64,000 nt of DNA from Eleusine coracana subsp. coracana (taxonomy: Eukaryota > Streptophyta > Magnoliopsida > Poales > Poaceae). The notes beneath the pieces were generated by a model. That model saw nothing but the letters and a program-made list of their open reading frames with translations, had not been told where the DNA came from and ran no database searches. Location: contig CM064427.1 in the NCBI GenBank assembly GCA_032690845.1, positions 21,735,164 to 21,799,163 of the forward strand, in the 5' to 3' direction. Below are positions 11,090 to 22,972 of the stretch, in pieces. The translations under genes and the position numbers were made by a program. The stretch's first letter is position 1. Every line of letters begins with the position of its first letter.

Positions 11090-12419
11090 GGCACCTTACC
11101 CTAATCCTCGTTGGACCACTCCCGCCGGAGTGCCGGTCCCTCTTTCCACCAATGTGGAGTTCTCGCACATGAGCCCGCAATCTCTCTTAGAGTGAGGACA
11201 CGGTCGCGTCACCGCTGCCACCAGGGCACAAGCTCGCCTCCCTTAAGATATTTCCAGACTCCCCAAGCAAAAACGGGCACTCACTAGCGATGCCCCTTTC
11301 ACCGACGAGCTCAAACCGGGTACAAACGTGTGACGGCCTTCACAACCAATGATGATAGCCTCGATCACTGACACCTAACCGGTCTAGGTATCACCATAGA
11401 CCAAGAGTAACAACCTAGATCACACCCTCAAGGACTCCCTAGCCTTAGATGTGCAAGATGCTCTTGTCACTCTCACTCGCACTCTCAAGATATGCAATAT
11501 CTCCTCCAAGTGCTCTCTTCTTTTCTCTTCGCTCTCACCAAATGCTCCAAGCAATTCCATAGGCCAAGAGTAGTCTCCAAGACCCTAGAAACAAATTTAT
11601 ATAGGCTTCCAACCTCCAACTAGCCGTTGCTTCATGAGATTACCTTTTTGGACACACTGACAGGACCGTCCGGTCACTCATGGAATGGCTCCCAGAGCCG
11701 TTGGCTTCGCTGTGTCTGCAACCTCCTGTACTGACCAGACCGTCCGATCAGTAGACTGGACCGTCTGGTCTGTACATTCTCTCTCCATTCCAGAGAGCAT
11801 CCATTTCTACACTTCTTTGTCCCGAGCAACCTTCATATAGACCGGACCATCCGGTCTCTACAGGCCTTCACGCTGACAGACTTCTCTCTGGTTTCCTAGT
11901 GACCGTACAGTCCGGTCATCACAGACCTCTCTGTTCGGTCACTACATCTAGAAGCTAAAACTCCTTGTCCTCACTTGACTTCGTTTCTCGGCTTCTCTGA
12001 ACAGCTCCTTGGCTTCTTCACTATCACCAAGTGCATGTGATTTTACTGAGCATCCATGCACATCACCGACTAGCATGACCTAAGAGACATGACCTAGACT
12101 CCCTTGATAGTCCGGTTTTTCGTATGGACTCAAAGCCCTAACAACCAAACAAGTGTTCCAAACACTTGCTCCATGACTTGTCCTTAGCCTTGACCCATCT
12201 CCATCAACCCTTGGACTCCATCAAGCTTACAAGCCTCTATTCTTGTGGTCATTATCATCCATCGTCATCAATAAGATTTGTAGTAGAGTTTAGAGATGAT
12301 TGCTGAAGAGACAACACTCATGTAGATGTTAGCCCACAATTTCAGAGTTGTTATCTATCACCAAAACATTCATACCTTGGGGATCGAATCAGCAATGGTC
12401 TTGAAGCTTATAGGGGTTT

Positions 12420-14288
12420 TGTTGATAGTCATTAAATACCAATTTTGACCATTATTATACCTATAAAAGTAGGAAGACTTAGCATTTCATACTTGCATGT
12501 GAGTTAGGAATAATAATATTCCACTTGTCCATGGAGATCTATGTGCATGTAGCGATTTGATACAATATAACTATAGAAATGGAGCATAATCCAGGGAAAC
12601 ACCATTCCAGCCAATGGGACGGTGCCAACTGGACTTCCCTCGGATTGCAGACGTGTCTACATGGGATTCCTCCGGAGAACACCAACTTAAAACACAAGAG
12701 GACCCACCTGTCTGCCACCCAAAAAAAGCATAAGGGGAAAGGCCTAGTGGTCAGTCGACCGACCTCTCCCCACTGGTCGCCTGACCAGGTCTTGAGCCCA
12801 TTTCGGCCGGGTTTCCACTTGTGGTTTCCACGTGTTGACTCCTCAGCTCTTCGGCAACATCGGTGCATGGTGGTTCCGTGATGGTTACTCTTTAGTACCA
12901 ACCTATGGCCCCTATAAATAGAAGGGGAGAGCTCCACTCCAACACATACACTCAAGAGTTATTCATTTCCCTATTTCATTTAGTTGTTTTCTAGTCCTAG
13001 TGGAGTTTAATGTAGGAGGAGCCTTACTCAAGTCTCCAAGTCATAGTAGTATTGGTCTGGCTCTTGTATCTTTTCCTTTATTCTATTTTATTATGACTTT
13101 GTTCTATTGAATTGATATATGTTCCTTGTTTGGTTATATATCATATTCATGTCATAGGACTTTATTATGCTTTCATGATGATATAGACTTGCTACCTTGT
13201 TGTCATGATTGGCATATACCATGACTATACACTAAATGTTATAATGGTAGTTTGTACTTTAGTCTAGTTGTTGTGTCTCAATGTGGGTTTGATATCCAAT
13301 TAGGATTGCAATTACTTAGCTCATGACTTGTTAATCCGTAGGGTTAGAGTTATGTATGCTTTAGTCCTTGTTAATCCAATCGGTGATTCTAGTGTTTGAT
13401 CAATGCTAGAATTCTACTTAAATGTGTAAGCGTAGTACTGACACAGCTAGGTAGTATTGATCATCTCATAATCCACGATTTGTAGAGACAGGCAGCAGGT
13501 GGTGACATCCCTATCTTTCCATTATACTCCTCCATGTTCGGTTATGATGTGTGTCCAAGACGGAGTAGCCTTGTGTATGCCAGGCATGAATCCGTACACG
13601 AAGCGTTGAGTGCATTAGACTATGACTAGTATAAACTTTCATGTAATTGTTTGACTATGTGACTAACATTAGAGATACGGCTTTGCTCTCCTAACTAGAA
13701 TTCCCTAGAGACTTAGGACTTTTTTATCTTTAGAAATGATTGTTCTGTGTGTCACACTACCCCTATCCTTTATTATACTTCCCTTGTACAAACTCTGAAT
13801 ACTAATACCAATCTTTAATCTACGTTACTATTAACAATCATATATTCATGCTAAAGCCTTCCTTTGGTAGAACTATAAATGACAAGCTATCGAAGCAATC
13901 CAATAGTGAAATGCTACAACGGTATTATCCATGCGCTTGTGGATTTTACTATATTGACACTAAGGTGCATCTTTATAATTATATCTGGCACCATTTCTGG
14001 GGATGATTATATCGATGTAACTTAGCGAATGTTAGCAAGTGTCAGCAGACATTTCTAGCGCCGTTGTCGGGGATAGTAATATTTCTAGTGCGATGTTAAG
14101 AAATGTCAACATGGTGTCTCCGCCTCTAAGGACGAGGTCACCGCTGGTGGGAGCGGCATCCCCCTCCTCATCCTCCACATTGGAGCTGCTGATGTAGCCT
14201 CCATTGCTATCGCCATGTATACCCGCCTACTTGGGTAATCTTTCTACACATGACTAGCTCGAAGAAAGTGTAGGAGCTGATTTTGGTG
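12420..14288 (+). mobile_element. Athila-like element, 5' LTR and leader (split by insertion)
   Basis: An LTR from TGTTGATAG (12420) to about GTCAGCA (14047) is followed after eight bases by TAGCGCCGTTGTCGGGGA (14056-14073), a primer-binding site close to the complement of tRNA-Asp as used by Athila-type gypsy elements. It resembles the LTR at 60450-61900 (shared TTGACNG start, same layout, TATA at corresponding places). About 215 bp of leader and a short broken start (ATG near 14111) follow. The element is then interrupted at ATGCA (14289-14293) by the minus-strand Athila element and continues only to about 24195. The rest of the body is missing. Confidence 0.75.
12912..12921 (+). promoter_or_regulatory. 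TATA box of Athila-like LTR
   Basis: CTATAAATAG lies about 490 bp into the LTR, preceded by a palindrome-rich block (GGTCAGTCGACCGACC-type sequence near 12749-12764). The LTR at 60450 has the matching GCTATAAATAGG at 60924-60935, which supports a real promoter position. Confidence 0.65.
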
Positions 14289-14293
14289 ATGCA

Positions 14294-15444
14294 TGTTGGT
14301 ATTTTAATGAATCAGATGAATCCGCAAGCACATGGATACTGTTGTAGTACTTCACCTATGGAGTATTCCAAGGGTATCGAATTCATAGGGAACATGTGTG
14401 CTCAATCTTTTATTCTAGTCATCCAAGGTTACCAAGATAACTATGGCGTTGGGTACTAAGATAACTAAGTCTGACACTATGCTACATGCATTGGGCATCT
14501 ATTTTTTTTCCTACATCCATAGTGCAATTCCAGCTAGGAGCCTGCTGCGTAGCCAAGCATGGAGAATTTCAAAGTACAGTTAGGGCTGTCACCACCAACT
14601 GCCTACCTCAAGCAATATGTGGACTACGCGATAAACAAAGGCAACCTAAAACTTAGACACCACGTCTATGCTTTCAATTGCTCCCTTAACCTCTATGTAC
14701 GGTACGCGAAGACTAAGGTCTCTAATTAAATAGAGCGTTGAGCGAGCAAAGCAACTAAGTACTAAAACTTACATAAAAAGAAAACTAATAACCAGAGAAG
14801 AATCATGAAGACTTACAAAATAAGGAAAGCATTCGTCGAGGTACAAGCATGGAGACGGGGTTGGAGAGGCCTGGACCTCCTCTCCAGGACTCCTCCTTAC
14901 TCTCTCCCTATTTTCTAAGAACTATGCCTATAGAAATGAAGTGCTAAACTATATCTTGAAGTGTGCGTAGAAGTGAAGCCTTGGCCTACCTTTTATAGCA
15001 CTCGAAAGGCGGTTCATAGGTCGGTAATTCCCGCTCTAAGAGGGATAACCCATGTAGGAAAGGCGATGAGGAACCGCTAGAGCACGATGGGCCACATTCG
15101 GCCCACCTCACCTTTGGCCGAACATGGGGGGGGGGGGGGGGGGATGGCCCCCTCCTTGCTTTGGGTCACTGGTTGGTGGCCCCTCTTGTCATCTGACATC
15201 AAGAGATGGTGGGTTATATCGATTTCCTACTGTAGGTGGGCCATTTGATCCTTGTACTTGGCTATGATTGGCCAGAGTTGTGCTTTCTCTCTTGATGATG
15301 TGTGAATAATCATCTGTAGCAAATATTTACCAACACTTGTGGAAATTGTTAGTATTAAACTCCTACCACTATGTTGGTTGTTCACTTTATTGCTCTTATG
15401 CAGATAATTGATGGTCGGATTTAGGCATTTAGTGACCGTCAACA
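14294..15444 (-). repeat. 3' LTR of the minus-strand Athila element
   Basis: On the plus strand it runs from TGTTGGTATT to GACCGTCAACA. A TATA box (CTATAAAAGG on the minus strand, 14989-14998) marks the promoter. A homopolymer of about 22 G residues lies near 15127-15143. Immediately outside (15445-15456) the sequence is the polypurine tract on the minus strand. Confidence 0.93.
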
Positions 15445-17600
15445 AACTCCACCACACTAAGCCTTTGCTCGTCCCTGAGTAAAGGATGATGACTAAGGGG
15501 GATCAAAGATCTCAAACGGTAAGGCGCTAGTATGTAAGTTATTCCAAGCCATCCCTGTTCTAGTGGATTTGAAGTGTCTATCACGTTACCTTGGGCAGTT
15601 GAGGAGTGGAATGGTACAAACTTTTATCATCTTGACCTCCTTTGCTAAGTAATTGGGTTTTGAAAAAAATTCAAAATAAAGCAGGCTATACTTTTCAAAT
15701 GATGCACTCAAATCTCTCAATATTTGTGTGTGTGGATCCTCATCAAGGCTTTTTGTTTTTGCCTCTTTTTTTTCCTACTTCTAATAATTGGCTTTTGTGG
15801 AGCTGAGTTTAGGAAGTAGAAAAAGGGGTATACCTGTGCTTTATATATTACCAAGTCAAAAACTTGATCCAAGGAGAAGACAGGTTATGGATCATCAATC
15901 AAGTATGTGCACACTTTATGGATGGAATCGTGGAAAATGGAAGGATAATCCTCTGTACATAGACTCTCTATTTGTTTGAACAATCTTGGGCATGGCTATT
16001 TCTCCTTTTTTATCATGCTCATGATTGGAGCAGAAATTTATTATATTTTTGATAGCCATGCCTTCCAGAGAACAATTGAGAGAGAGTCATAACAATAGTT
16101 TTATGGATTATTTGTTTTGATGGATGAAGTGATGGTGGTGGAGCTAACTTCTTGGTTAGAAATTTTTGCATGAGTAGTGTGCACAAAATTTTGATCAACC
16201 AATCACAACAAGTAACTCACAAGGGTAAAGAGTTCGACAAGGTTCAACAAAGTCACAAGCAGCAAATGCATAGGATATTCAATAAAGTTTATCATTTGGC
16301 TCTGGTGGGATTTCATTTTTCATCATTGAGGAGTAAGCACTAAAGTTTAATTTTTTCTTCAAAAATAGATCCCAAGTGCTTTATGCAAAAAGAAAAAGAA
16401 TCTCATTGTCAAACCATATCACACTAGCCAACAACTTAGGTACCATGCGGTCCCTATAAATATTTTCCACTAGCAATGGTACAAAAACGAGGAATAAAGA
16501 GCATGCATTCTAACCATGGAAAATTTCAATATGAGTGGGAGACATCATGAGGGTTGATTGTAATTTTCTTGATTGATTAATTTCCTTGATTGATTTTATC
16601 ATTTTAATTCCAATAAAATTAAATTAAAGCACCTAATAGGGAGATTAAGGGATAAGACATTCAAACCATTGTGCCAAAGAAGACCAGGGCCAAGGGGGCC
16701 CAGGACAAGTTCAGTCAAATAGGGGGGTTCGGCCAAACCTCCGTGATGCCATGTGGACCCAATTTGGTGTGCTGCTCCGTGCAATGATATATAACATATT
16801 TTTCACCGTGAGGAATTTTGGTTCACGTTATAGGTCCTGTGGGTCTCCCACACACTTGTTTTCTTGCATGTACTCTTTTATTGACACCAAACAAAGGAAA
16901 AAAGTAAAACACAAAGGGACACCACCCGCTTTATGGGCAAGGCAAGTTTTTATTCATTGATAAAAAAACTAATACGCATTGATTACATTAATGGAATGAA
17001 ATAAATGAATAAAGGGAAACTAAACTAAGCGCCTATTTTATTTCCTACATAAATGATAGGGAAGCATAATCATTTGCCATGATAAATTTCTGGCTTCCCT
17101 ATCTTGACGCAAATGCGCTTTAATTTAGTGCTCAAGCCACGATAGATGGTCTGTAAGGTTTTGTTGAGAGAGTCAGTGGTGTTCTTCATATCCTCCCTCT
17201 GAATATGTTGTTCCGCCAATTTTTTCAACTAGCACCTTGTTCTCCAAGCGGAGATTCTCCACATCTAGTGCTAGTTGTGCAACAATCGGTCCTTTGTAGA
17301 AGGACCTATTCCTGTTGTCTTGCAGAAGCCCCATCGTCTTTCTGTTGTGGCTGCCACCATGCTTTGCTTCTACTGGGAGGAGTAAATTGACTCCTCCATC
17401 TGCCTCCTGTCTGAAGAAGTGAGATGCTCTATGGGTCCCGTCTCATGGCCTCTTCTAGCTCCTTGGATCTAGAATCGTCCCTTGTATGAGGAGTCGTCCA
17501 GACCGTCCTACTCATAGTGGTAGAAGATGTCATCTCCCCACTTGTTGTGAAGCGTCTCCACATGTTGCCTCAGGGATAGCCCAACGATGTCGTCCTTAAA
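15445..17600 (-). other. Athila 3' non-coding region
   Basis: About 2.1 kb between the remnants of coding sequence and the 3' LTR shows only short chance reading frames and AT-rich sequence. The part 15445-16960 matches, in reverse orientation, the plus-strand fragment at 25400-26862, so it is a conserved family segment. Athila elements often carry an env-like or extra ORF near here; no clear homologue is readable in this part. Confidence 0.7.
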
Positions 17601-17627
17601 GAGGTGGGTAGCCGCCAACCTCTTTGT

Positions 17628-18005
17628 TCAAGTTGTCACATAGGCCTTCATGGAATGCGTGCACCAAGGGGAGAGGGATCGCGCGGTTGCGTGAGTAGGT
17701 AGAGGGTTGTGCCACCTAGCATCCTCCTCTGGCGGCAGGATTGCTAGATAGACCATGGAGATGGCCTTGACCTCTTCCATAGTCATGCAATTGGATGGGA
17801 CAGCTAGGTTCACTAGAGTAGGGACTCCTTCGAGGTCAAAGGTCGAAGTGGAGCTGGTGTGGGGGACCAAGCTTTTGTTGGCCATTGCTGTGCTGCTTGG
17901 AGGCGGAGAGGCCAAAGGAGGAAGATGGAGTTTGTTCTGGTTCTGCTCTGGGTCTAGGAAAAACTCCGTCTTATTGGATCTCCGTTGTGAAGGGATCAGG
18001 CTCAT
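17628..18005 (-). pseudogene. Unrecognised 125-codon frame downstream of Athila pol
   Basis: A minus-strand frame of 125 codons with a Ser/Pro/Lys-rich N-terminal part and a later segment containing MTMEEVKAISMVYLAILPPE. It sits after integrase, where Athila elements carry an additional ORF. After its stop at 17628 recognisable codons seem to continue in the same direction (AATHLFKDDIVGLSLRQHVE-like) with several stops, suggesting a longer decayed gene. No signal peptide or membrane segment is evident. The function is unknown. Confidence 0.4.
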
Positions 18006-18299
18006 GTGTCAAAAAGGATGAAGATCGGTTAGGTTAATGCACGCGAGAAACCAGAGGGCAGCGGCACCAATCTCTGTTCGGCCAAACAGGAGTGTTCGGC
18101 CGAACATGGATGGACCCCAAATGCCTCCCTGCTTCATGGGTGTGTTGGGCCAACAAGGGATGAGGTGCATAGATGGGTTAGGCCTATTGGTTCTAATAAA
18201 AACTTTGAAAAAAGTCTATAAAAGTATCTTTAAGTCAATTAAATTGACCACATCTATATCTTTTTTCTAAAAGCGATTACCATTTATGTTAAAAAGGAT

Positions 18300-19573
18300 A
18301 CATATGTCGTCTTGGAGTGTGATTGCTCCATGAAATGATGTGTCGATGAAGGTGTATGCTGCATCCCATTTGCTCTTTAGCTTCCCATGTCCAAATTGCT
18401 TCACCCTTGAGTTAAAGAGTGGCACCTTATCTCCTGCCTTGAACTCCTTTGGTTGAATCGTCTTGTCATGCCATCTTTTGGTTTTCTCCTTGTAGATCTT
18501 AGCACTATGATAGGCTTTATCCATCCATTTCTCTAATTATGATATCTACATTTTTTTTGGATCCCAGACTTCTGGAGATCCATGTTTAATTTTCTGATGG
18601 CCCAGTGCGCTCGATGTTCCATCTCGATAGGCAAGTGACAAGTTTTACCATAGATGAGTTGGAATGGCGACATGCCGATGGGCGTCCTGTATGCAGTCTA
18701 GTATGCCCAAAGTGCCTCAGGTAGTTTGTTCTTCCATCCTGTCCCCACTTACAACATAGTCTTCTATTGGATATTCTTGATCTGCTTATTTGAAATCTAT
18801 GCTTGCCCACTGGTTTGAGGATGGTATGGAGTGGCTATGTTGTGGTTCATGCCGAGTTCTCTTAAGAAATGGCGGAAGGTCTTATCAATGAAGTGAGACC
18901 CTCTGTCACTTGTCACCATTCGTGGTGTTCCAATGTAAGGGAAGATCACCTCGTGGAACAACTTCTTGGCATTCTTCGCATCCACTGCTAGGCATGGCAT
19001 AGCCTACACCCATTTTGACACATAATGTACGACCACAAATATATACTCGCAATCATAGGACTTTGGAAAAGGTCCCATGTAGTTAATGCCCCATGCATCA
19101 TGGAGTTCCACTTGAAGATTGTATGTAAGGTGCATGGCATTGCTAGAAGTAATCCCTCCATGCTTCTGGCACCTCCAGCAATTGTGAATGTACTCCTTTG
19201 TGTCTTCACACAATGTAGGCCAAAAGAATGCACTTTGTGAAATCTTTGCGTGGGTGCAGAACACACCGTAGTGTCCTCCATAAGGAGCTAAATGCCACCT
19301 TTCTATGATCTTGGCTCCTTTGATTGTTGGGATACATCATCTTAGCAGCCCATTTGTGCACACTTTGTATAGGTACGGGTCATCCCAAAGGTGTCGGCGA
19401 CTCTCATACATCAGCTTCTTTTTGTTCTCCCCTGGTGGTACATATCCTGCAACCATGTAACTCACAATATCCACATACCAGGGGTGCAGGTCGGTCACCT
19501 TAAACAACATGTCATCTCGTAGAAAATCATTTATCAGCAGCTTCAGCATGTTAGTGATTTGCATAAGCAACAA
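18300..19573 (-). pseudogene. Athila integrase
   Basis: Reading leftwards from 19573: an HHCC-like zinc region (HAKISQ...CWRCQKHGG), then the catalytic core, then a C-terminal part to about 18300. The usual first catalytic Asp in GIDFMGPFP reads Asn (GINYMGPFP, about 19095). The second is present in VTSDRGSHFID (about 18925). The third, expected as Glu in the QTSGQAEIS region, is a TAG stop (near 18796). Further stops divide the gene at about 19002, 19338 and in the 18500-18790 region. With two of three catalytic positions lost, this integrase cannot act. Confidence 0.9.
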
Positions 19574-19579
19574 ATGACC

Positions 19580-20239
19580 TACTAAATAATTCTCTACTCC
19601 TTCTTATCTTTTATTGCAAGGTCAAATTCTTAGTGTACGAGAACCCATCTAATTAGATTAGACTTAGCATCTTTCTTAGTGAGTAGGTATTTTAAGGTTG
19701 CATGATCAGTGTAAACAATTACCTTAGCTCCTACTAAGTAAGATCTAAACTTATCAATAGCAAAAACAACAGTGAGGAGCTCTTTCTCACCGGTAGCATA
19801 ATTCGTGCACCTGTCAAGGTTTTGCTAGCATAGGCTATTGCTTGGTGTTTCTTATCCTTAATTTATCCTAAAACGGCCCCAACAGCATAATCACTAGCAT
19901 TGCACATGATTTCGAAAGGTAGCGTCCAATTAGGGGGTTAGACAATTGGAGCTGAGACGAGTGCCTTTTTGAGGATTTTAAATGAGTTCAGGCACTCATC
20001 ATGGAAATCAAAGGGTGCATCCTTAGCTAAGAGACTGGTGAGGGGTCTTGTGATTTGAGAGAAATCCTTAATGAATCATTGATAGAACCCCGTGTGGCCT
20101 AGAAAGCTACAAATACCCTTAACATTGATAAGAGGTGGCAGTTTTTCTATAACCCTTATTTTTGCTTTGTCCACTTCTATCCCCTTTTAGACACTAAATG
20201 TCCAAGTACTATGCCTTCTCGGACCATAAAGTGGCACTT
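19580..20239 (-). pseudogene. Athila RNase H region
   Basis: No long open frame remains, but a minus-strand segment at about 19640-19830 still reads EKELLTVVFAIDKFRSYLVG and VYTDHATLKYLLTKKD, the conserved RNase H body with its Glu and the TDH motif. Stops and frameshifts fill the connection to RT (19990-20239). Confidence 0.8.
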
Positions 20240-20962
20240 TTACCAATTAAGCACTAGATCCTTTTCGTGGCATCTAGTCAAGACCTTGTCTAATTTTTTC
20301 AGATAGTGCTCAAAGGTTTTCCCATAGACGGAGAAATCATCCATGAAGACGTCCATGATTTCCTCTATCATGTTGAAGAAGATTGACATCATGCATCTTT
20401 GGAAGGACGTAGGTGTGTTGCAAAGCCCAAAAAACATCCTCCAGTAGGTGTAAGTTCCGTAAGGGCACATGCACATGATCTTGCTCTGATTGTCGGTATG
20501 GATGGAAATTTGATGGTAACCAGAATAACCATCAAGGAAACAAAATAAGGAGTGGTTTGCAAGCCTCTCTAACATCTTATCAATGAAAGGTAGCAGGAAA
20601 TGATCCTTCTTGGTTGCCTTGTTAAGCTTCTGGTAATCAATGCACATTCTCCATCCCATAATGGTTTGTTGTGGGATTAATTCATTCTTGTCATTTTGAA
20701 CAACCATCATTCCTCCCTTCTTTGGCACTACTTGAACCGGGCTAACCCACTCGCTGTGTGGTATGGGATAAATGATCCTGACGTGCAGTAGCTTCAAGAC
20801 CTTCTTCTTAACTACCTCTTGCATTGTATTATTAAGCCTATGCTGAGCCTCTCTATATGGCATACTATCTAGGTCAATGGGAATGCGATGGTTGCAAAGA
20901 GTGGGACCAATTCCCTTGAGATCTCGGAGTGAGTAGCCCAGATCGGTGTGATGTTTTTCCAA
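20240..20962 (-). pseudogene. Athila reverse transcriptase
   Basis: A 240-codon open minus-strand frame that begins inside the RT N-terminal region. Visible blocks in order: EWVSPVQVVPKKGG, GWRMCIDYQKLNKATKKDHF, FLDGYSGYHQI, FFGLCNTPTSFQRCM and the catalytic VFMDDFSVYG (FMDD at 20334-20347). It lacks the start and the connection to protease and RNase H, but the RT core itself is uninterrupted. Wording and the FMDD box place it in the Athila lineage. Confidence 0.93.
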
Positions 20963-21860
20963 AATGGTAATAAGGCTTTGGGTTTCCTGGTATAAAAGCT
21001 TATCACTTATGATGATAGGGGCTTCTAAATCATCGTGAAGGAAAGCATAGAGTAGGCTGGAAGGGAATTAAGCTCAATTGGGTGACACTTTGGTAGTTCT
21101 TCCTTTGGAAATTCAAACGTTTTTTGTTTCTCATCCTCCTCTTCTATAAAATCTTTTGATTGTTCCTCGAAGTCGGATTTAGGAGGATCAAAAAGTAGAA
21201 TAGCCTTCACTTCTTCAATTGGCTTCTCCTTGGGTGAGGGTTTTGAAGAAACATTCCTAGATGAAGTGATTGGGATAGAATAATTATTTCCCCCGAGTTT
21301 GACATTAAGCTTCCCCTAGGTCAATGCAATTGAGAAAATCCTCGTGATTGGATGCCCAATAAGTAAGTCAAAGTCTAGGACTTCAAACACGTGAAAATCA
21401 AGGAGAGCATCAATGCCTTCGTGCCATACAGGTACTTCTCACAAAACTTTGTATCTTTCTAAAATGGGTCCAGAGGGACACTTAATGATTAATCTAGCCC
21501 AGGTGGGGTTGGAAAAGCACGGCACACTGATCCAACTCTAGAAACGCGACCCAAACCCACAGTCCTAGCACCACAACTCTGACAGCATGACACACAGATC
21601 CGGTTTCAGATACATAGGATCTGGCCCCCACAATCTTACCATCGCAACTCTCGCACACCTACTTGGGGAAAGGCCCAATCGCCCTAAAAGACAAGTCCAA
21701 TAAGGGAAGGGTGGCTCTCCCTTTTAAGGTGGATTCCTCCTCCCAAGCTAAGCAAGGTGGGATTATTCAAAGGCTCACACAGTCGCCGCCTGACTGCAAC
21801 TAGGCCACTTGGCCCATTTGTTGCGTCTTTGCAAGCGGGAAATAATGGAGACTATCCTCA

Positions 21861-22080
21861 TCACTTAAGGAACTTGCGGGTCGGTGCCATGGGTAAATCA
21901 CCTATGATGGCAAAAGAGCAAACATCAGAAATGATGTTGGCACCGACAGTGGAATTGTAAAGAATGTCCACCTTGGCTCTTATAATGCAGTAGGAAAGTG
22001 TTGAGCTCAGTGAGCTTATCCGGATTGAGTTGAAGGACAGCTTGTTTTCTCTTAACCATTCGCTACTCATGATAACTGAT
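21861..22080 (-). pseudogene. Athila aspartic protease remnant
   Basis: The minus-strand frame carries IIRAKVDILYNSTVGANIIS followed by a LPMAPT segment, a protease-like core in which the usual D-S/T-G triad is replaced by N-S-T-V-G. Related grass elements seem to show a similarly altered site, so the substitution may be a family trait rather than decay. It lies between gag (22113 onwards) and the pre-RT linker (21025-21210, an acidic Glu/Lys-rich piece). Confidence 0.55.
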
Positions 22081-22112
22081 AGTTCCTTTACCGTCGCGAG
22101 GGGAAATCCCTC

Positions 22113-22860
22113 CTAGACAGGGTCATGGGTAGAGTTAGGAGTTGTGGCTTCAAAAAGATCATCCTCGAATTGAAAGGGGAGCTTAGGAGGTTGAATTTCT
22201 TCTTCCTCCATTGCCCCAGATTCGGTTGAGGTCTCAATAGATGAATCATCAAGGCAAGGGCTAGGCTCAGGTTCGACTAGTGGGGTGGCCTTAATGCTCA
22301 ACATTGCTTCCTCCTGGAGGGCTCTCTATAGTTGGCTAGGAAGGAAGTGTTTTCTAGAATACAGTCTAGGATAGATCTTCCTTCCTCAGGCATCTTGTGG
22401 ACAAATGATCCTCCAACTATGATGTCAAGGTATAGGACAGACTCTTTCCTCAAACCCAGACAAAAGTGCTGAAGCAACACGGATCGAGCAGAGACAAGTC
22501 TCAACCAGAGCAGGTTAACATGACAAAATTTATCTCAAAGTTTATTCCAATCACCATTCACACTTCTGACGGTGTGGGTGCACCATTGCTTCACATTCTC
22601 CATGAGGGAAAATGGAAATAATTTCCACCACAGAGTTTCTTGTGTCATCCCTCTAATGTTGAGAAATGAGCACAATTGCTTGAACTCAAGCAAATGATGA
22701 AACAAGTTTACGCTATCTAAACCTGAGAAGCATTGCTCCCAAACCATGGCTATAAAGCCAGGACGAAGTTAAAAACCAGGTGAAAGAATTGGGTTCGCTG
22801 ATGGCGGTGACTCGAAGAACTCGCCCTTTGGAGCAGAAAGATTTTAATGGTAGGTTGCTC
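22113..22860 (-). pseudogene. Athila gag remnant
   Basis: Three overlapping minus-strand frames (22535-22747, 22298-22504 and 22113-22304) preserve a retrotransposon Gag core. The segment HHLLEFKQLCSFLNIRGMTQ followed by ETLWWKLFPFSL and VKQWCTHTVRSVNGDW matches the family pattern, followed by a C-terminal piece and an acidic tail (ESGAMEEEEIQPPKLPFQFE). Frameshifts between the pieces prevent expression. Confidence 0.8.
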
Positions 22861-22946
22861 CATTGGAGAAAAAAGATGAGAAATAAATAAAGAAAAATAT
22901 AAAAGATACATGGGCAAACTAGGTTCTAAGACTAAACAACAATAGT

Positions 22947-22964
22947 TCCCCGGTAACAGCGCCA
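22947..22964 (-). other. Primer-binding site (tRNA-Asp type)
   Basis: On the minus strand this is TGGCGCTGTTACCGGGGA, two changes from TGGCGCCGTTGCCGGGGA, the complement of the tRNA-Asp 3' end. It lies eight bases (AGCATTTC) inside the 5' LTR end at 22973, the same spacing as in the elements at 14056 and 56177. Confidence 0.9.
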
Positions 22965-22972
22965 GAAATGCT

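Larger units (their letters stand above)
62..12412 (-). mobile_element. Outer copia 5' LTR (minus strand), split by a same-family insertion
   Basis: Two blocks, 62-355 and 11090-12412, together form one minus-strand LTR. Read on the minus strand they match the LTR of the plus-strand element inserted between them. The junction sequences (GGATGGCGC on the left, GGCACCTTACC on the right) fit one interrupted LTR copy. It ends at the left with TG (62-63) next to a tRNA-Met primer-binding site. The 62-355 segment resembles the solo LTR at 28995-29300 more than the inserted element's U5, so the outer copy and the solo LTR share a subfamily. The right end (CTTATA near 12412) is a decayed TACA end. 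Confidence 0.85.
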
